From a virus: DNA of 62,672 bases. The position numbers were made by a program, and so were the translations under genes. The stretch spans positions 1 through 62,672 of IMG/VR virus record IMGVR_UViG_3300028590_000016. One strand, given 5' to 3'. The first letter of the stretch is position 1; every line of letters starts with the position of its first letter. Shown piece by piece: positions 1 to 8,703 of this stretch. The notes beneath the pieces are model-generated. The model was not told where the DNA came from. It worked only from the letters and a program-made list of their open reading frames with translations, and made no database searches.

Positions 1-63
1 TTGCCGGGCAACTATTCGATCGCATCGGCAAAGGAGCTGATCGTTTGGGGCAAAGTGTGCTGA
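1..63 (+). CDS. 3' end of an unidentified upstream gene (partial)
   Basis: The first frame is open from base 1 and stops with TGA at 61-63, giving about 20 C-terminal residues that end in WGKVC. Its stop lies 19 bases inside the next gene, the kind of overlap seen all through this genome. By position it should be a head or head-tail gene, but too little is present to identify it. The frame of the next gene is also open back to the window edge, so this call is tentative. Confidence 0.35.
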   Translation: MPGNYSIASAKELIVWGKVC

Positions 64-761
64 CCGTGCTTTGTTGGCGTTGGAAAGCGCCCCCGCAGTA
101 CCGCTCGAAATTCGAGGCCGAGCACGTCAACGTGTTGCAGGCGATGGTGAAGCGGCACCTCCGGATTCCGCACCGATTCGTATGCATCACGGACGACGCT
201 GCGGGTATTGAGTGCGAAACGATCCCGCTTTGGTCTGATCCCGTGGTTCCGGGGATGGCGCCGGATCGGCCGAACTGCTATCGGCGGCTGAAGCTATTCG
301 CCGCTGACGCCGCATCGCTGGTCGGGCCGCGCTATCTGTCGCTTGATCTGGACACGGTGATTTGCGGTGACATCACGCCTCTCGTGGAACGGTCGGAAGA
401 CTTGGTGATGTGGGGCGACACCGCGCGCGGGACTCCCTACAACGGGTCTATAGTGCTGCACTCGCCCGGCACACGGTCTCAGGTGTGGGATGAGTTCGAT
501 CCCGTCAAAAGTCCGGCGAAGGGGCGAGCGCTTCGCTACATCGGGTCTGATCAGGCGTGGATTGGTGCCTGTCTCGGGCCGAACGAGGCGAAGTGGTCTA
601 CTGCCGATGGTGTCTACAGCTTCCGCAACCAGATTCAGGCGCCACGCGGCAACGGTTCGCTGCCGCCGAACGCGCGCATCGTTTTCTTCCACGGTCATTT
701 CGACCCATGGCAGGCATCCGTGCAGGACAAGTACCCGTGGATCAAGGATCATTGGCGCTAA
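45..761 (+). CDS. Glycosyltransferase-like protein
   Basis: 238 residues from a TTG start preceded by AAGGAG at 31-36, eight bases upstream. Residues 101-103 (DLD in SLDLDTVICGD) look like the metal and nucleotide-sugar binding DxD motif of GT-A fold transferases, and YIGSDQAWI further on resembles the acceptor-side region of this group. Aromatic residues near the C-terminus (FFHGHFDPW) fit the same fold. It sits just upstream of the tail genes, so it may modify a virion or host surface component. The target is unknown and the family call rests on motifs only. Confidence 0.65.
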   Translation: MGQSVLTVLCWRWKAPPQYRSKFEAEHVNVLQAMVKRHLRIPHRFVCITDDAAGIECETIPLWSDPVVPGMAPDRPNCYRRLKLFAADAASLVGPRYLSLDLDTVICGDITPLVERSEDLVMWGDTARGTPYNGSIVLHSPGTRSQVWDEFDPVKSPAKGRALRYIGSDQAWIGACLGPNEAKWSTADGVYSFRNQIQAPRGNGSLPPNARIVFFHGHFDPWQASVQDKYPWIKDHWR

Positions 762-859
762 GCATCCAGTTCAAAACCACGGCCTAGGCTGATCACCGAA
801 AAGCGTTGCGACCGCCTGCAGCGCCCGGCCGTGTCCTATCTCAGGCGAAGGAGTGCGGT

Positions 860-1432
860 ATGCAAAACATTGTGAGTCACATCGACTTCCAAGGCGCGGA
901 TGTTCCGATCCGAGTAGACGGATGGTTCAACGCAACGGCTATTGCGGCCAAGTACGACCGAGAGCCTATTCAATGGTTGCGCCAACTTGATGCCGCCGAA
1001 TATATATCGGCACTTGCCATGGCAAACGGCAATTCTGCCTCCAAGGCACAATTGAACGAAATCAAAGAGTTGCGAAGCAATTCCGGCGCTTTCCAAAAAC
1101 GCATAGTCGGTCTTGCAATCGCATCTGGCTACGTCAAGACCGCTCGCGGAAGCATGGCGAACGGCGGCGGTACGTGGCTGCACCCGAAACTGGCAATCGT
1201 GTTCGGCCGCTGGCCCAACGCAGACTTCGCCGTATGGCTGGACATGAAGATTGATGCAATCCTGCGAGGGCGGGGCAGCGAGTTTTTGGCAGTGTCAATG
1301 GAGTTTCGCCAAGAGAAAGGTAAGGCCAGCGACCACGGGCGCGGCTTGAATCGGTGGCGATGCATAAAGCCTATATTGGAACTGCGGCTTCAGGAAACGC
1401 ATCCGCAGCTTGGGTTCCAGTTCTATGGCTGA
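860..1432 (+). CDS. KilA-N domain protein
   Basis: 190 residues from ATG 860, chosen because AAGGAG at 848-853 lies six bases upstream. KilA-N domains are small DNA-binding modules found in phage and large DNA virus proteins. The N-terminal half has WFNATAIAAKYD, and residues of about 95-140 carry the family signature NGGGTWLHPKLAIVFGRW followed by a VWLDMKIDAIL helix. The last 50 residues are basic and of unknown role. The gene sits between the glycosyltransferase-like gene and the tail completion gene, an odd place for a regulator, and looks like a cargo insertion. It overlaps the next gene by 8 bases. Confidence 0.8.
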   Translation: MQNIVSHIDFQGADVPIRVDGWFNATAIAAKYDREPIQWLRQLDAAEYISALAMANGNSASKAQLNEIKELRSNSGAFQKRIVGLAIASGYVKTARGSMANGGGTWLHPKLAIVFGRWPNADFAVWLDMKIDAILRGRGSEFLAVSMEFRQEKGKASDHGRGLNRWRCIKPILELRLQETHPQLGFQFYG

Positions 1433-1931
1433 GTTCGTTAAGATCACGGGGCTGGACAAGACCGTTGCGGCCTTGCGCGCGTTGCCTCGCGAAATTAGCG
1501 GCAAGAATGGCGGCCCTATGCGTGGTGCGCTATTTGCTGCTGCGCGCGCGATGCGTGACGAGGCTATCCGTCTGGCTCCTGAAGATACCGGCAATCTGAA
1601 ACGCAACATATTCGCTTACCGTGATCGGAATCCAGCTATGGTCGGGGCGAATGAGCACTACATAGTTGCTGTGCGAACCGGCAGGTTAACGAAGCGGATC
1701 AAGCGGGCTTACCGTCTCGGGCGCATCTCGCCGCGCCTGCGCGCTGTCGGTGGTGGGGACGCTTGGTATGGTCTATTCGTGGAGTTCGGCACGGCGCGGA
1801 TGTCGGCGAAGCCCTATCTGCGGCCGGCGTTTGAATCCCGCAAGAATGATGTTGTCGGCATCTTCTCTCGCGAGTTGGCGAAAGGTGTCGACCGTGCTGT
1901 GGCGCGCGCGAAGACGAAAGGCGGGTTCTGA
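1425..1931 (+). CDS. HK97 gp10-like head-tail/tail completion protein
   Basis: 168 residues. The family marks are both present: RLAPEDTGNLKRNI (about residues 50-63), the AP-x-DTG-x-L motif, and YGLFVEFGTARMSAKPYLRPA near residues 118-138. HK97 gp10-like proteins act at the head-tail joining region. ATG 1425 is preferred to the upstream TTG 1410 because it gives a normal family N-terminus. The stop TGA shares its last base with the next ATG (TGATG at 1929-1933), so the two genes are probably translationally coupled. Confidence 0.85.
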   Translation: MAEFVKITGLDKTVAALRALPREISGKNGGPMRGALFAAARAMRDEAIRLAPEDTGNLKRNIFAYRDRNPAMVGANEHYIVAVRTGRLTKRIKRAYRLGRISPRLRAVGGGDAWYGLFVEFGTARMSAKPYLRPAFESRKNDVVGIFSRELAKGVDRAVARAKTKGGF

Positions 1932-2299
1932 TGGAATCGCCCATCTATCAATGGCTATCGAACGACTCGGCCATCACGGCCTTGGTGGGCGATCGAATCT
2001 ACAGTTCCGGGTTTGCTGACCAGCAGTCCGAGCCGCCGTGGGCGGATTACATTGCGATCCAGCTTGTTGCAACAGACTCGCCGATGTATCTGGGCCAATA
2101 TCAGGACGTCGACTATGAGCGAGCGCAGATCCACTGCTGGTCGCAGAGTGAGGCACGCGCGCAGCAGATCATGAAGCTTTGCCGGGCCGCTCTGGACCCT
2201 TATGGGAATCATGTGGGTGGCGCGATCGAGGACTATGACCCCGACGTCAAAATGTACCGGCGTGGTTTCGACTACGGCGGATGGGAAGACCGAACATAG
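1931..2299 (+). CDS. Tail terminator/completion protein (DUF3168-like)
   Basis: 122 residues, coupled to the gp10-like gene by TGATG. The pattern of a short N-terminal helix (IYQWLSND), GDRIYSSG, then a central strand-rich part and a helix (EARAQQIMKLCRAAL) matches DUF3168-type tail terminators, which cap the tail tube and join it to the connector. Its place between a gp10-like gene and a tail tube gene agrees. A Rho-independent terminator follows 46 bases after the stop. Confidence 0.7.
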   Translation: MESPIYQWLSNDSAITALVGDRIYSSGFADQQSEPPWADYIAIQLVATDSPMYLGQYQDVDYERAQIHCWSQSEARAQQIMKLCRAALDPYGNHVGGAIEDYDPDVKMYRRGFDYGGWEDRT

Positions 2300-2344
2300 A
2301 AAATCTGATGGAAGCGGAAGGCACGCCGCGACCGCAGACGATAG

Positions 2345-2365
2345 CCCGCCTCGGCGGGTTTTTTT
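2345..2365 (+). terminator. Rho-independent terminator between tail terminator and tail tube genes
   Basis: CCCGCC at 2345-2350 pairs with GGCGGG at 2353-2358, best drawn as five pairs with a CTCG tetraloop, and is followed by seven T at 2359-2365. This is a textbook intrinsic terminator. It would cut or reduce transcription before the highly expressed tail tube gene, so that gene may have its own promoter or the signal may be read through by an antitermination complex. Confidence 0.85.
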
Positions 2366-2392
2366 GTGCCTGAAAAACCTGTGAGGTGATCT

Positions 2393-2863
2393 ATGAAAAT
2401 GAGTGACAAGGGCACCGAGTTCTTCGGTGTTGACCCCGCGCAATCGCCGGCCGTATTCAAACTCGGCTGCATTACTGGTATCGACGGCCTCTCTGGCGCT
2501 CGCCAGCAGATCGACGTGACGTGCTTCAGCTCCGAGGAAATGGAGTATGAGGCCGGTCGCGCAAATCCGGGCCAGATCACGATTTCCGGTATCTACGACA
2601 CCGACGACTTGGTGTTCCCGCAACTGGTGGCGCTGAAGGACAACGGCACTACGATCGGCTGGTACATCGGCGGTAGCGATGGAACTGACCCGCCGACCGA
2701 AAACAGCATCGGTGAAGTGGAACCGCCGACGACTCGTACCGGTATCGACTTCCGGGGCTACGTCGCCGACATCACGTGGCAGATTCAGCCGAACAACAAG
2801 TGGCGCTACCAGCTCATTATCCAGCGAAGCGGCCCTTGGCATCTGACGCCGAAGACGCCGTAA
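2393..2863 (+). CDS. Major tail (tube) protein
   Basis: 156 residues from ATG 2393 behind GAGGTG. It has the length and position expected of a siphovirus tail tube protein, between the terminator protein and the tail chaperones. Visible features fit: a strand-rich N-terminus (VFKLGCITGIDGLSG), an acidic patch (CFSSEEMEYE) and a TISGIYDTDD segment similar to other tube proteins. It would polymerise around the tape measure protein. Family assignment is by context and general pattern. Confidence 0.75.
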   Translation: MKMSDKGTEFFGVDPAQSPAVFKLGCITGIDGLSGARQQIDVTCFSSEEMEYEAGRANPGQITISGIYDTDDLVFPQLVALKDNGTTIGWYIGGSDGTDPPTENSIGEVEPPTTRTGIDFRGYVADITWQIQPNNKWRYQLIIQRSGPWHLTPKTP

Positions 2864-2873
2864 GGTAACCTTT

Positions 2874-2897
2874 GCCGGCGCCAATCCGGGCGCCGGC
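2874..2897 (+). other. Strong hairpin after the tail tube gene
   Basis: A perfect nine-base inverted repeat (2874-2882 with 2889-2897, GCCGGCGCC and its complement) with a six-base loop begins 10 bases after the tail tube stop. No T run follows, so it is not a classical intrinsic terminator. It may shield the abundant tail tube mRNA from 3' exonucleases or lower expression of the chaperone genes. Confidence 0.6.
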
Positions 2898-2921
2898 ATT
2901 CAGAGAGAAACCGAGAAAACC

Positions 2922-3263
2922 ATGAGCGAAGACAAAGACTTCGATGCGTTGCAGACCGCAGAAGTAACGATCGAACGCAACGGCAAGAGCCGGACGTATC
3001 TCGTGACGGAGTTCACGAAGCTGGACGCGCAGCAGGCGTTCAACATCAATAAGGACAATGGTAAGCGCGACCCCGTGAAGGCGCGGCAAGTGGATTCCAG
3101 GCTGATCGCGCGAGCGGTGCAGGTCATGGACGGAAACGGCGGATTGACGCCGATCACATTCGCTCAGGCGGAAGTGTTGCCGCAGTCGGTATCGCGCAAG
3201 CTCGTCGCTGCTGTGCTCGAAATCAACGGCATCGGCGGCGAGGACGAAGACGAAAAAAACTAG
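2922..3263 (+). CDS. Tail assembly chaperone, short form (gpG-like)
   Basis: 113 residues, ending in GGEDEDEKN. In long-tailed phages this gene and the overlapping downstream frame encode a chaperone pair (G and GT in lambda) that binds the tape measure before tube assembly. Its position directly before the tape measure gene, its size, and the slippery A-AAA-AAC at its last codons all support this. The short form would be made by normal termination at TAG 3261-3263. Confidence 0.8.
   Translation: MSEDKDFDALQTAEVTIERNGKSRTYLVTEFTKLDAQQAFNINKDNGKRDPVKARQVDSRLIARAVQVMDGNGGLTPITFAQAEVLPQSVSRKLVAAVLEINGIGGEDEDEKN
3254..3260 (+). promoter_or_regulatory. Programmed -1 frameshift slippery site
   Basis: The heptamer A-AAA-AAC occupies 3254-3260 exactly in the zero-frame phasing required (GAA AAA AAC, then TAG). 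A -1 slip moves ribosomes past the stop into the open frame that runs to 3637. This is the known arrangement for lambda-type tail chaperones. No stimulatory structure was worked out. Confidence 0.85.
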
Positions 3264-3637
3264 CAGCGGGCGGCGAGGAATTCTTCGCGCATCTGCTTGC
3301 TTTGAAGATGCATGAGCCGAATGTTCGCCGATTGCTGGCGAGCATCAGTCATCGCCAGTTCCAGAAGTGGGTAATTTTCACAAAGCTGCATAGCATCGAT
3401 TCCGACGAGCGGGTAGATGCGGCGATTGCACGAGTTGGCGTAGCTGGGCTACGTGCGATGGGAGCGAAGAATGTGAGCGTTGATGACTTCGATCCCTTGC
3501 GGTTCAAACCGGTGCGCCCGAAGAAATCGCGGCCCGAGGACGGCAGTAAGAAAGGTAAGAAATCCATAGGTCTTGACCCCGCGATCTTTGCCGCCTTTGC
3601 GGCCAGTGATCCAGCAGTAGCGAAAAGGAAGAAGTAG
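3260..3637 (+). CDS. Tail chaperone frameshift extension (T part of GT-like protein)
   Basis: After the slip the -1 frame gives about 125 residues up to TAG 3635-3637, so the full fusion from 2922 would be about 238 residues. The part after the junction includes FFAHLLALKMHEPNVRRLL and a basic, lysine-rich tail (RPKKSRPEDGSKKGKK). The only independent starts are weak (TTG 3302, ATG 3308), and neither has a convincing ribosome site, which favours expression only as a fusion. The stop overlaps the GTG start of the tape measure gene by one base. Confidence 0.8.
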   Translation, partial: LAAGGEEFFAHLLALKMHEPNVRRLLASISHRQFQKWVIFTKLHSIDSDERVDAAIARVGVAGLRAMGAKNVSVDDFDPLRFKPVRPKKSRPEDGSKKGKKSIGLDPAIFAAFAASDPAVAKRKK

Positions 3638-6600
3638 TGGCGAATTCAGTCGGCTCCGTCCAAATTGATCTTGAGGCGAGGCTGGCTAAGTTTGAGTCGG
3701 ATATTGGCCGCGCCGCGCGCATCCTCGAAAGAGAAATGGCGCGTGGCGCGGCTCAGGCCGAGCGTGCGATGCAGCAGATGCAGCAGAAGGTCACGCGGGA
3801 GCTTGAGAAGATTCAGCAGGCAGGCGCACAGATCGGCCGCGCGTTCGTTGGCTGGTTCAGCGCGCAGGCTATTGCTGGATTCGCACAGGGGCTTGCAAGA
3901 GTAGCCGATAGCTACGCAAACATTCAGGCTAAGGTTCGGCTTGCTGCTGGTGAGCAAACGAACCTAGCCGAAGCGACGCAGAAGGTTTTCGCAGTCGCGC
4001 AGAACACGTTTAACTCGTTTGAATCGACGACGGCGCTTGTACAGCGTACCGCGCTAGCCCTGCGCAATGCAGGTAAGGACGCGTCGACAGCTTTCACTAC
4101 CGGCGTGCAGCTCGCCGAAGTCTTCAATAAATCGCTTGTCGTCTCCGGCGCGTCGGCCATAGAGGCCGCTTCATCCGCTATGCAGTTCTCGCAAGCGCTC
4201 GCGTCCGGAAAGTTCCAGGGCGATGAGTTCCGCTCCGTCATGGAGAACAATTCCCGATTCGCTCAACTGCTGGCTGACTCTCTTGGGGTTACCACGGCCA
4301 AGTTGCGCGAGATGTCGACCGCCGGGAAGCTCAACATTGAATCGATGCTTGGCGTTGTCCGCAATACGGAAAAGCTGGACGCCGAGTTCGCGAAGATGCC
4401 GGTGACGATTAGCCGTGCGACGACACAGCTTTCCAACGCGTGGACGAAGTTCATCGGTGAGACAGATCAGGCGGCAGGTTCATCGCGGGCAATCGCTGAG
4501 GCCATTCAACTGCTCGCCGGTCGGCTGCCAGCCCTAGTTGATTCCGTCCTGCGTCTTACCACGGTTTTCGTCACCTACTTCGCTGTCTTTCGAGTTGCGC
4601 CGGCACTATACGCTGCGAGCACCGCTGCATTAGCGGCTTACACCGCCGCACTGACATCTTCGTCAATCGCCGCTGAGCTTGGAATGACGGCGAACGCCAA
4701 GTTCTCTCTTTCCATGAACACGGCTGAGATTGCCGCAGCGTCGCTGACAGTCAAGCTTCAGGCTCTTTCGGTTCTATTGTTCTCGGGTTTCGTTGGTTGG
4801 GAAATCGGCAGCATTTTGCGCGAGCAGTTCGTGGAAGTTCGCGTCGCCGGTATCGCAATGGTGGAAGGCTTGCTGGTCGCATGGGAGCGCTTCAAGGAAG
4901 GCGCCAAGATTGCGGCAGCGACCATTCAAGCGGCTTTCGGGAATCTTGATGAGGTGCTTGGGCTTAGCTTGAAGTCGTTGGCCTTGGGCTGGGCGAAATT
5001 CTTTGACTTCGTTCCGGCTATCCCCGGTGGCGCGCAAATCGCAGAAGGCCTGCGCGGCATCGTCTCTGAGATGGGTCCAGCAATCAACACATCGGCTCTG
5101 CTGGCTGGTTCGGTCGCCAATATCCGACTTGAAACCGAGCTTGCCATCGGCGCCATTCGTGAAAGCACTGGCGCCCTTGCCGAGGCGGAGCTTGCGGGGG
5201 ACAAGGTTGCTACGGCGCATGCAAAAGTAGCGCAGAGCACGGCTGCTGCCGCGCAGCAGATGGATACGCTGACGGTCAAGGCACCAGAGCAAGCCAAGGC
5301 GGTGAATTCAGCCGAAAGCGCGCTCAACGGCTACAACGATGCGCTGGCTAGACTTGAGAATTTGGCCGATCGTTCGTCGAAGGCTCTTGGGCCGCTGGAA
5401 AAGGCCGAATCCGATCACGCGATGCGCGTGCGGGAAATTGATGCCGCGCTGCAGAAAGCGATCGACAAGTCGGAAGAATACTTTGCAGAGACGGCACGGC
5501 AGGTACCGCTAGCCGATCGAGTAGCGGCCAAACTGCGGATGGTGGCCGAGGCTAGAGCTAAGCATGCGGCGGCCATGGGCGTAGAGGATGACGCGAATAA
5601 AGAGCGCATCGCCTCCGCGCAAAAAGAAATCGACGTTCTTTCTCCGCTACTGCAGAAACTCAAGGATCGAACCGACAACATTGGCCTGAGCGATCGAGAC
5701 CTTGATATCGCAAATCAGGTCAGAGAATTGCGCCAAGAGTATTCTGAACTGACGGAAGCGGCGAAGGCTGCAAATCCGCCGCTTGAGGTCATGGAAGCGA
5801 CGCTGCGGAAACAGGCTGGTGCAACGTATGACGCCGAGAAGGCTGCCGAGTCTTGGCGCAATGCGTGGGAGAACGTAGTTGATGGCGTCTCGCGCGCGAT
5901 CGGTGATTTTGCTACAGGCCAGATTAGGACGTGGAAGGACTTCACCCGTTCGTTGGTGGATACGTTCAAGCGAGCAGTTGCGGACATCATTTCTGAGTGG
6001 GCGAAGACGGCGATTATGAAGTCGTTCGCTGGTGGTGGTGGAAGCATTTGGGGCGGCCTTATCTCTGCTGGCGCCGCGATGCTCGGTGGCAGCGGCAAGG
6101 GAACGGCTGGTGGCGAAACTGGCGGCTTCACGTACGGGCCACAGGCTTCTAGCAACCCATTCAGCGGCAACGGAATGCTACTGAACTACGCCACGAACTA
6201 TGCCGGCGGTGGTGGTTCCATGGGCAGCGGTTCGGTTCCAGGATTCGGTGGCAACGTCGGTTCTACGATGGCGTTCGGTGGCGCCTTGATGGGCGCGCAG
6301 TACGGCATGACGCGCGGTGATGGTGGCATGGGCACCTTGGGCAGCACTGCGGCTGGCGCCATTGCTGGCTATTGGGCTGGCACCGTGGCTGCTGGTGCGA
6401 TCCTTGGTGCGTCTGCTGGTGCTGCGGCGGGTGGCACTGCTGTGGCGGTGTCTGGTGCCGCTTCCGGCGCAATGGGCGCCGCAGCTGCGGTTCCTGTGAT
6501 CGGCTGGATCGCCCTTATCGCTCTGGTCGCCGACTACTTCAGCGATGGCAACGTGTTCGGCACGAAATGGCGTCCGTCCGAGCATCGTTCGGAACTGAGC

Positions 6601-8703
6601 TTCAGCGACGAGGGGGCAACGGCTACTTCGCAAATCGACGAATGGCGGAAACAGAGCCAGTGGAGCCAGGCGTGGGGCCGTGTCTTTACCGGTGGTGCGC
6701 TGCTGCCTTCGGATTGGGGTGACAAGGATCGTCGCACGCGCGATCTTGCGGTCGATCCCGAGGTGTTGGAAGCGATCAAGAAGATCCATACCGACCTTCA
6801 GAACACGTATGAGAAGGCTGCGCAGCAGTTGGGCATCGCGGTCATTCCGATGCTTGATGCGACGTTCGACACGATCACGACTTACACGGAAAAGGGGAAG
6901 GTCAAGACGACGAAGACGGTTGGGACGATCCTCGGGCAGATGTACGAGGAACCGCTGGATCAGTTCGTGAAGCGCATGCACGCGGAAGCGATCATCCAAT
7001 CTTTGGACTCGATCGTGAAGGGCGCATCGGCTGCTGCGGAGGCTTACCGCAAGAATGCTGACGACTTACTCGACGTCGCGGCGATGATGACGCAGGCGCA
7101 CCTCGATCAGAAGGAAGGCAACGTGTTGCTCGGTGCTGGCGACAGCATGGAGGACATCGTTGCTTGGGTCGAAAAGCTGCGCGTCGGCGAAGAAAAGCTG
7201 ACGGACACGTATTCGCGTCTGCAGCAGGCTTCACAGGCTTACTTCGGAATCTTGGAGCGCGCTAACGAAGCATTGACCGCGATCAAGACGCCGAACACGC
7301 CTTTGGCGCAGATGCGTACTGCCCTGGAACAGATCGACGAACAGTTGGCTGAAAACATCAAGGGGTTGAACGATGCGGCTATCGCGGCGGGTCTCACTGC
7401 GGCAAAGGAAGAAGACCTTGCGAGGATTCGGGAACTTGCGGCGGCGCAGATAGACAAAATTGCGAACGACTTCTTTGCTGGGATCGATCAGCAAATTGAA
7501 GCGATGAACACGGATCACACGCCGGCTGGCGATTTCGCTATGACGATGCGTGCGATTTCGCGGCAGATGTACGACAACATCGAGGCAGCGAACATGCTGG
7601 CTCGGGCGCAGGGTCGTACCGGGGCTAGCACGACGCAGTTGGCGCGCATCCACGAGCTTGCAGCCCGTCAGGCTGCGGCAGCGATTCGCCAGCTTGAAAC
7701 GATCGCGCAACAACAAGTGCGTAGTCTCTACGGCACCGCGTACACGCTTGCCGATGTTGATGCGGATATCGCGGAGTTGGAAGGCCGTGCGGGCGCAGCG
7801 GCGCAAGCGGTGCAGGACTTCGGTTCTGCGATGGGTGATGCGGCCTCGGCTGCGTCTGACGCCATCAATCTGTTGCTTGGTGACCTCAGCCCGCTGAACG
7901 ATCAGCAGAAGTTGCAGACCGCGTTGGGCGGACTGCAGGCTGGCACGGTGTCGCAGGAGCAAGTGCTTCAGATTGGCCGTCGTCTGTATGCGAGCACGGC
8001 GCAATACAACGCGTTGTTCTGGCAAGTCATGAACATGGGGTCGCGCGCTGCGAACGGTGGTGGCGGTTCCGCTGCTGGGCAGGCTGACCCGAATACAGCG
8101 AAGCCGCTGACGTCGGAAGAGCAGGAGCGGTTGGCGCAGCTCTATGAACGTCGCGATGTGCTCCGTGCGCAGGGCCGATTGGAAGAAGCGCGGCAGCTCG
8201 CAGACACTATCGCTTCGCTGGCTGCTGCGAAGGGTCTGACCTTCGAAGAAATCGCGAAAGAACTGAATTTCAACCTTGGCGATTTGGCGGCTGACCTCGG
8301 TCTTACGAACGATGGTTTGCTAGCATATCTGGCTGAGATTGACGTCAATGCGGATGCGGTCCCGGACTCGATCACCTCGAACACGGACAGGTTGCTGGCC
8401 CGTCTGGATCAGTATTTCGGCTCCGGCCAATGGACCGATACCGGCTCTGAATCGACTGGTGACGAGTCCGAAAAGCCAGGCGATATCTCGCCGAACAGTT
8501 CCAAGGAACAGCGCGAATCGCTGGAACCTGTCACGAAGGAAATCGAACTCGGCCGCAGAGCAAGCGCCGTTAACACAGACAGACAGGTGGATTCGACGGA
8601 TCGGACGACTGAGGCCATTGAAGGGCTGCGCGCTGATATCCGTCGACAAGACGCCGATAACCCACGCAGCACTCGATACATGGTTCTGAGGTACGAACGT
8701 TGA
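3637..8703 (+). CDS. Tail tape measure protein
   Basis: 1688 residues from a GTG start that overlaps the chaperone stop. Residues 1-300 form a tape-measure N-terminal domain, including an EFRSVMENNSRFAQLLA segment and conserved glycines. Coiled-coil stretches cover about 20-70, 530-740 and most of 1040-1500. Hydrophobic segments lie near 300-345 and 370-395, and a glycine/alanine-rich part (about 780-970) ends with a membrane-like segment GWIALIALVADYF. At the usual 1.5 angstrom per residue the tail would be roughly 250 nm long. It sets tail length and probably aids DNA passage. Confidence 0.92.
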   Translation: MANSVGSVQIDLEARLAKFESDIGRAARILEREMARGAAQAERAMQQMQQKVTRELEKIQQAGAQIGRAFVGWFSAQAIAGFAQGLARVADSYANIQAKVRLAAGEQTNLAEATQKVFAVAQNTFNSFESTTALVQRTALALRNAGKDASTAFTTGVQLAEVFNKSLVVSGASAIEAASSAMQFSQALASGKFQGDEFRSVMENNSRFAQLLADSLGVTTAKLREMSTAGKLNIESMLGVVRNTEKLDAEFAKMPVTISRATTQLSNAWTKFIGETDQAAGSSRAIAEAIQLLAGRLPALVDSVLRLTTVFVTYFAVFRVAPALYAASTAALAAYTAALTSSSIAAELGMTANAKFSLSMNTAEIAAASLTVKLQALSVLLFSGFVGWEIGSILREQFVEVRVAGIAMVEGLLVAWERFKEGAKIAAATIQAAFGNLDEVLGLSLKSLALGWAKFFDFVPAIPGGAQIAEGLRGIVSEMGPAINTSALLAGSVANIRLETELAIGAIRESTGALAEAELAGDKVATAHAKVAQSTAAAAQQMDTLTVKAPEQAKAVNSAESALNGYNDALARLENLADRSSKALGPLEKAESDHAMRVREIDAALQKAIDKSEEYFAETARQVPLADRVAAKLRMVAEARAKHAAAMGVEDDANKERIASAQKEIDVLSPLLQKLKDRTDNIGLSDRDLDIANQVRELRQEYSELTEAAKAANPPLEVMEATLRKQAGATYDAEKAAESWRNAWENVVDGVSRAIGDFATGQIRTWKDFTRSLVDTFKRAVADIISEWAKTAIMKSFAGGGGSIWGGLISAGAAMLGGSGKGTAGGETGGFTYGPQASSNPFSGNGMLLNYATNYAGGGGSMGSGSVPGFGGNVGSTMAFGGALMGAQYGMTRGDGGMGTLGSTAAGAIAGYWAGTVAAGAILGASAGAAAGGTAVAVSGAASGAMGAAAAVPVIGWIALIALVADYFSDGNVFGTKWRPSEHRSELSFSDEGATATSQIDEWRKQSQWSQAWGRVFTGGALLPSDWGDKDRRTRDLAVDPEVLEAIKKIHTDLQNTYEKAAQQLGIAVIPMLDATFDTITTYTEKGKVKTTKTVGTILGQMYEEPLDQFVKRMHAEAIIQSLDSIVKGASAAAEAYRKNADDLLDVAAMMTQAHLDQKEGNVLLGAGDSMEDIVAWVEKLRVGEEKLTDTYSRLQQASQAYFGILERANEALTAIKTPNTPLAQMRTALEQIDEQLAENIKGLNDAAIAAGLTAAKEEDLARIRELAAAQIDKIANDFFAGIDQQIEAMNTDHTPAGDFAMTMRAISRQMYDNIEAANMLARAQGRTGASTTQLARIHELAARQAAAAIRQLETIAQQQVRSLYGTAYTLADVDADIAELEGRAGAAAQAVQDFGSAMGDAASAASDAINLLLGDLSPLNDQQKLQTALGGLQAGTVSQEQVLQIGRRLYASTAQYNALFWQVMNMGSRAANGGGGSAAGQADPNTAKPLTSEEQERLAQLYERRDVLRAQGRLEEARQLADTIASLAAAKGLTFEEIAKELNFNLGDLAADLGLTNDGLLAYLAEIDVNADAVPDSITSNTDRLLARLDQYFGSGQWTDTGSESTGDESEKPGDISPNSSKEQRESLEPVTKEIELGRRASAVNTDRQVDSTDRTTEAIEGLRADIRRQDADNPRSTRYMVLRYER

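Noticed and set aside
1955-2899. 314-codon minus-strand open frame opposite the tail genes
   Set aside because: Shadow of GC-rich tail genes on the other strand; no ribosome site and arginine-rich low-quality protein.
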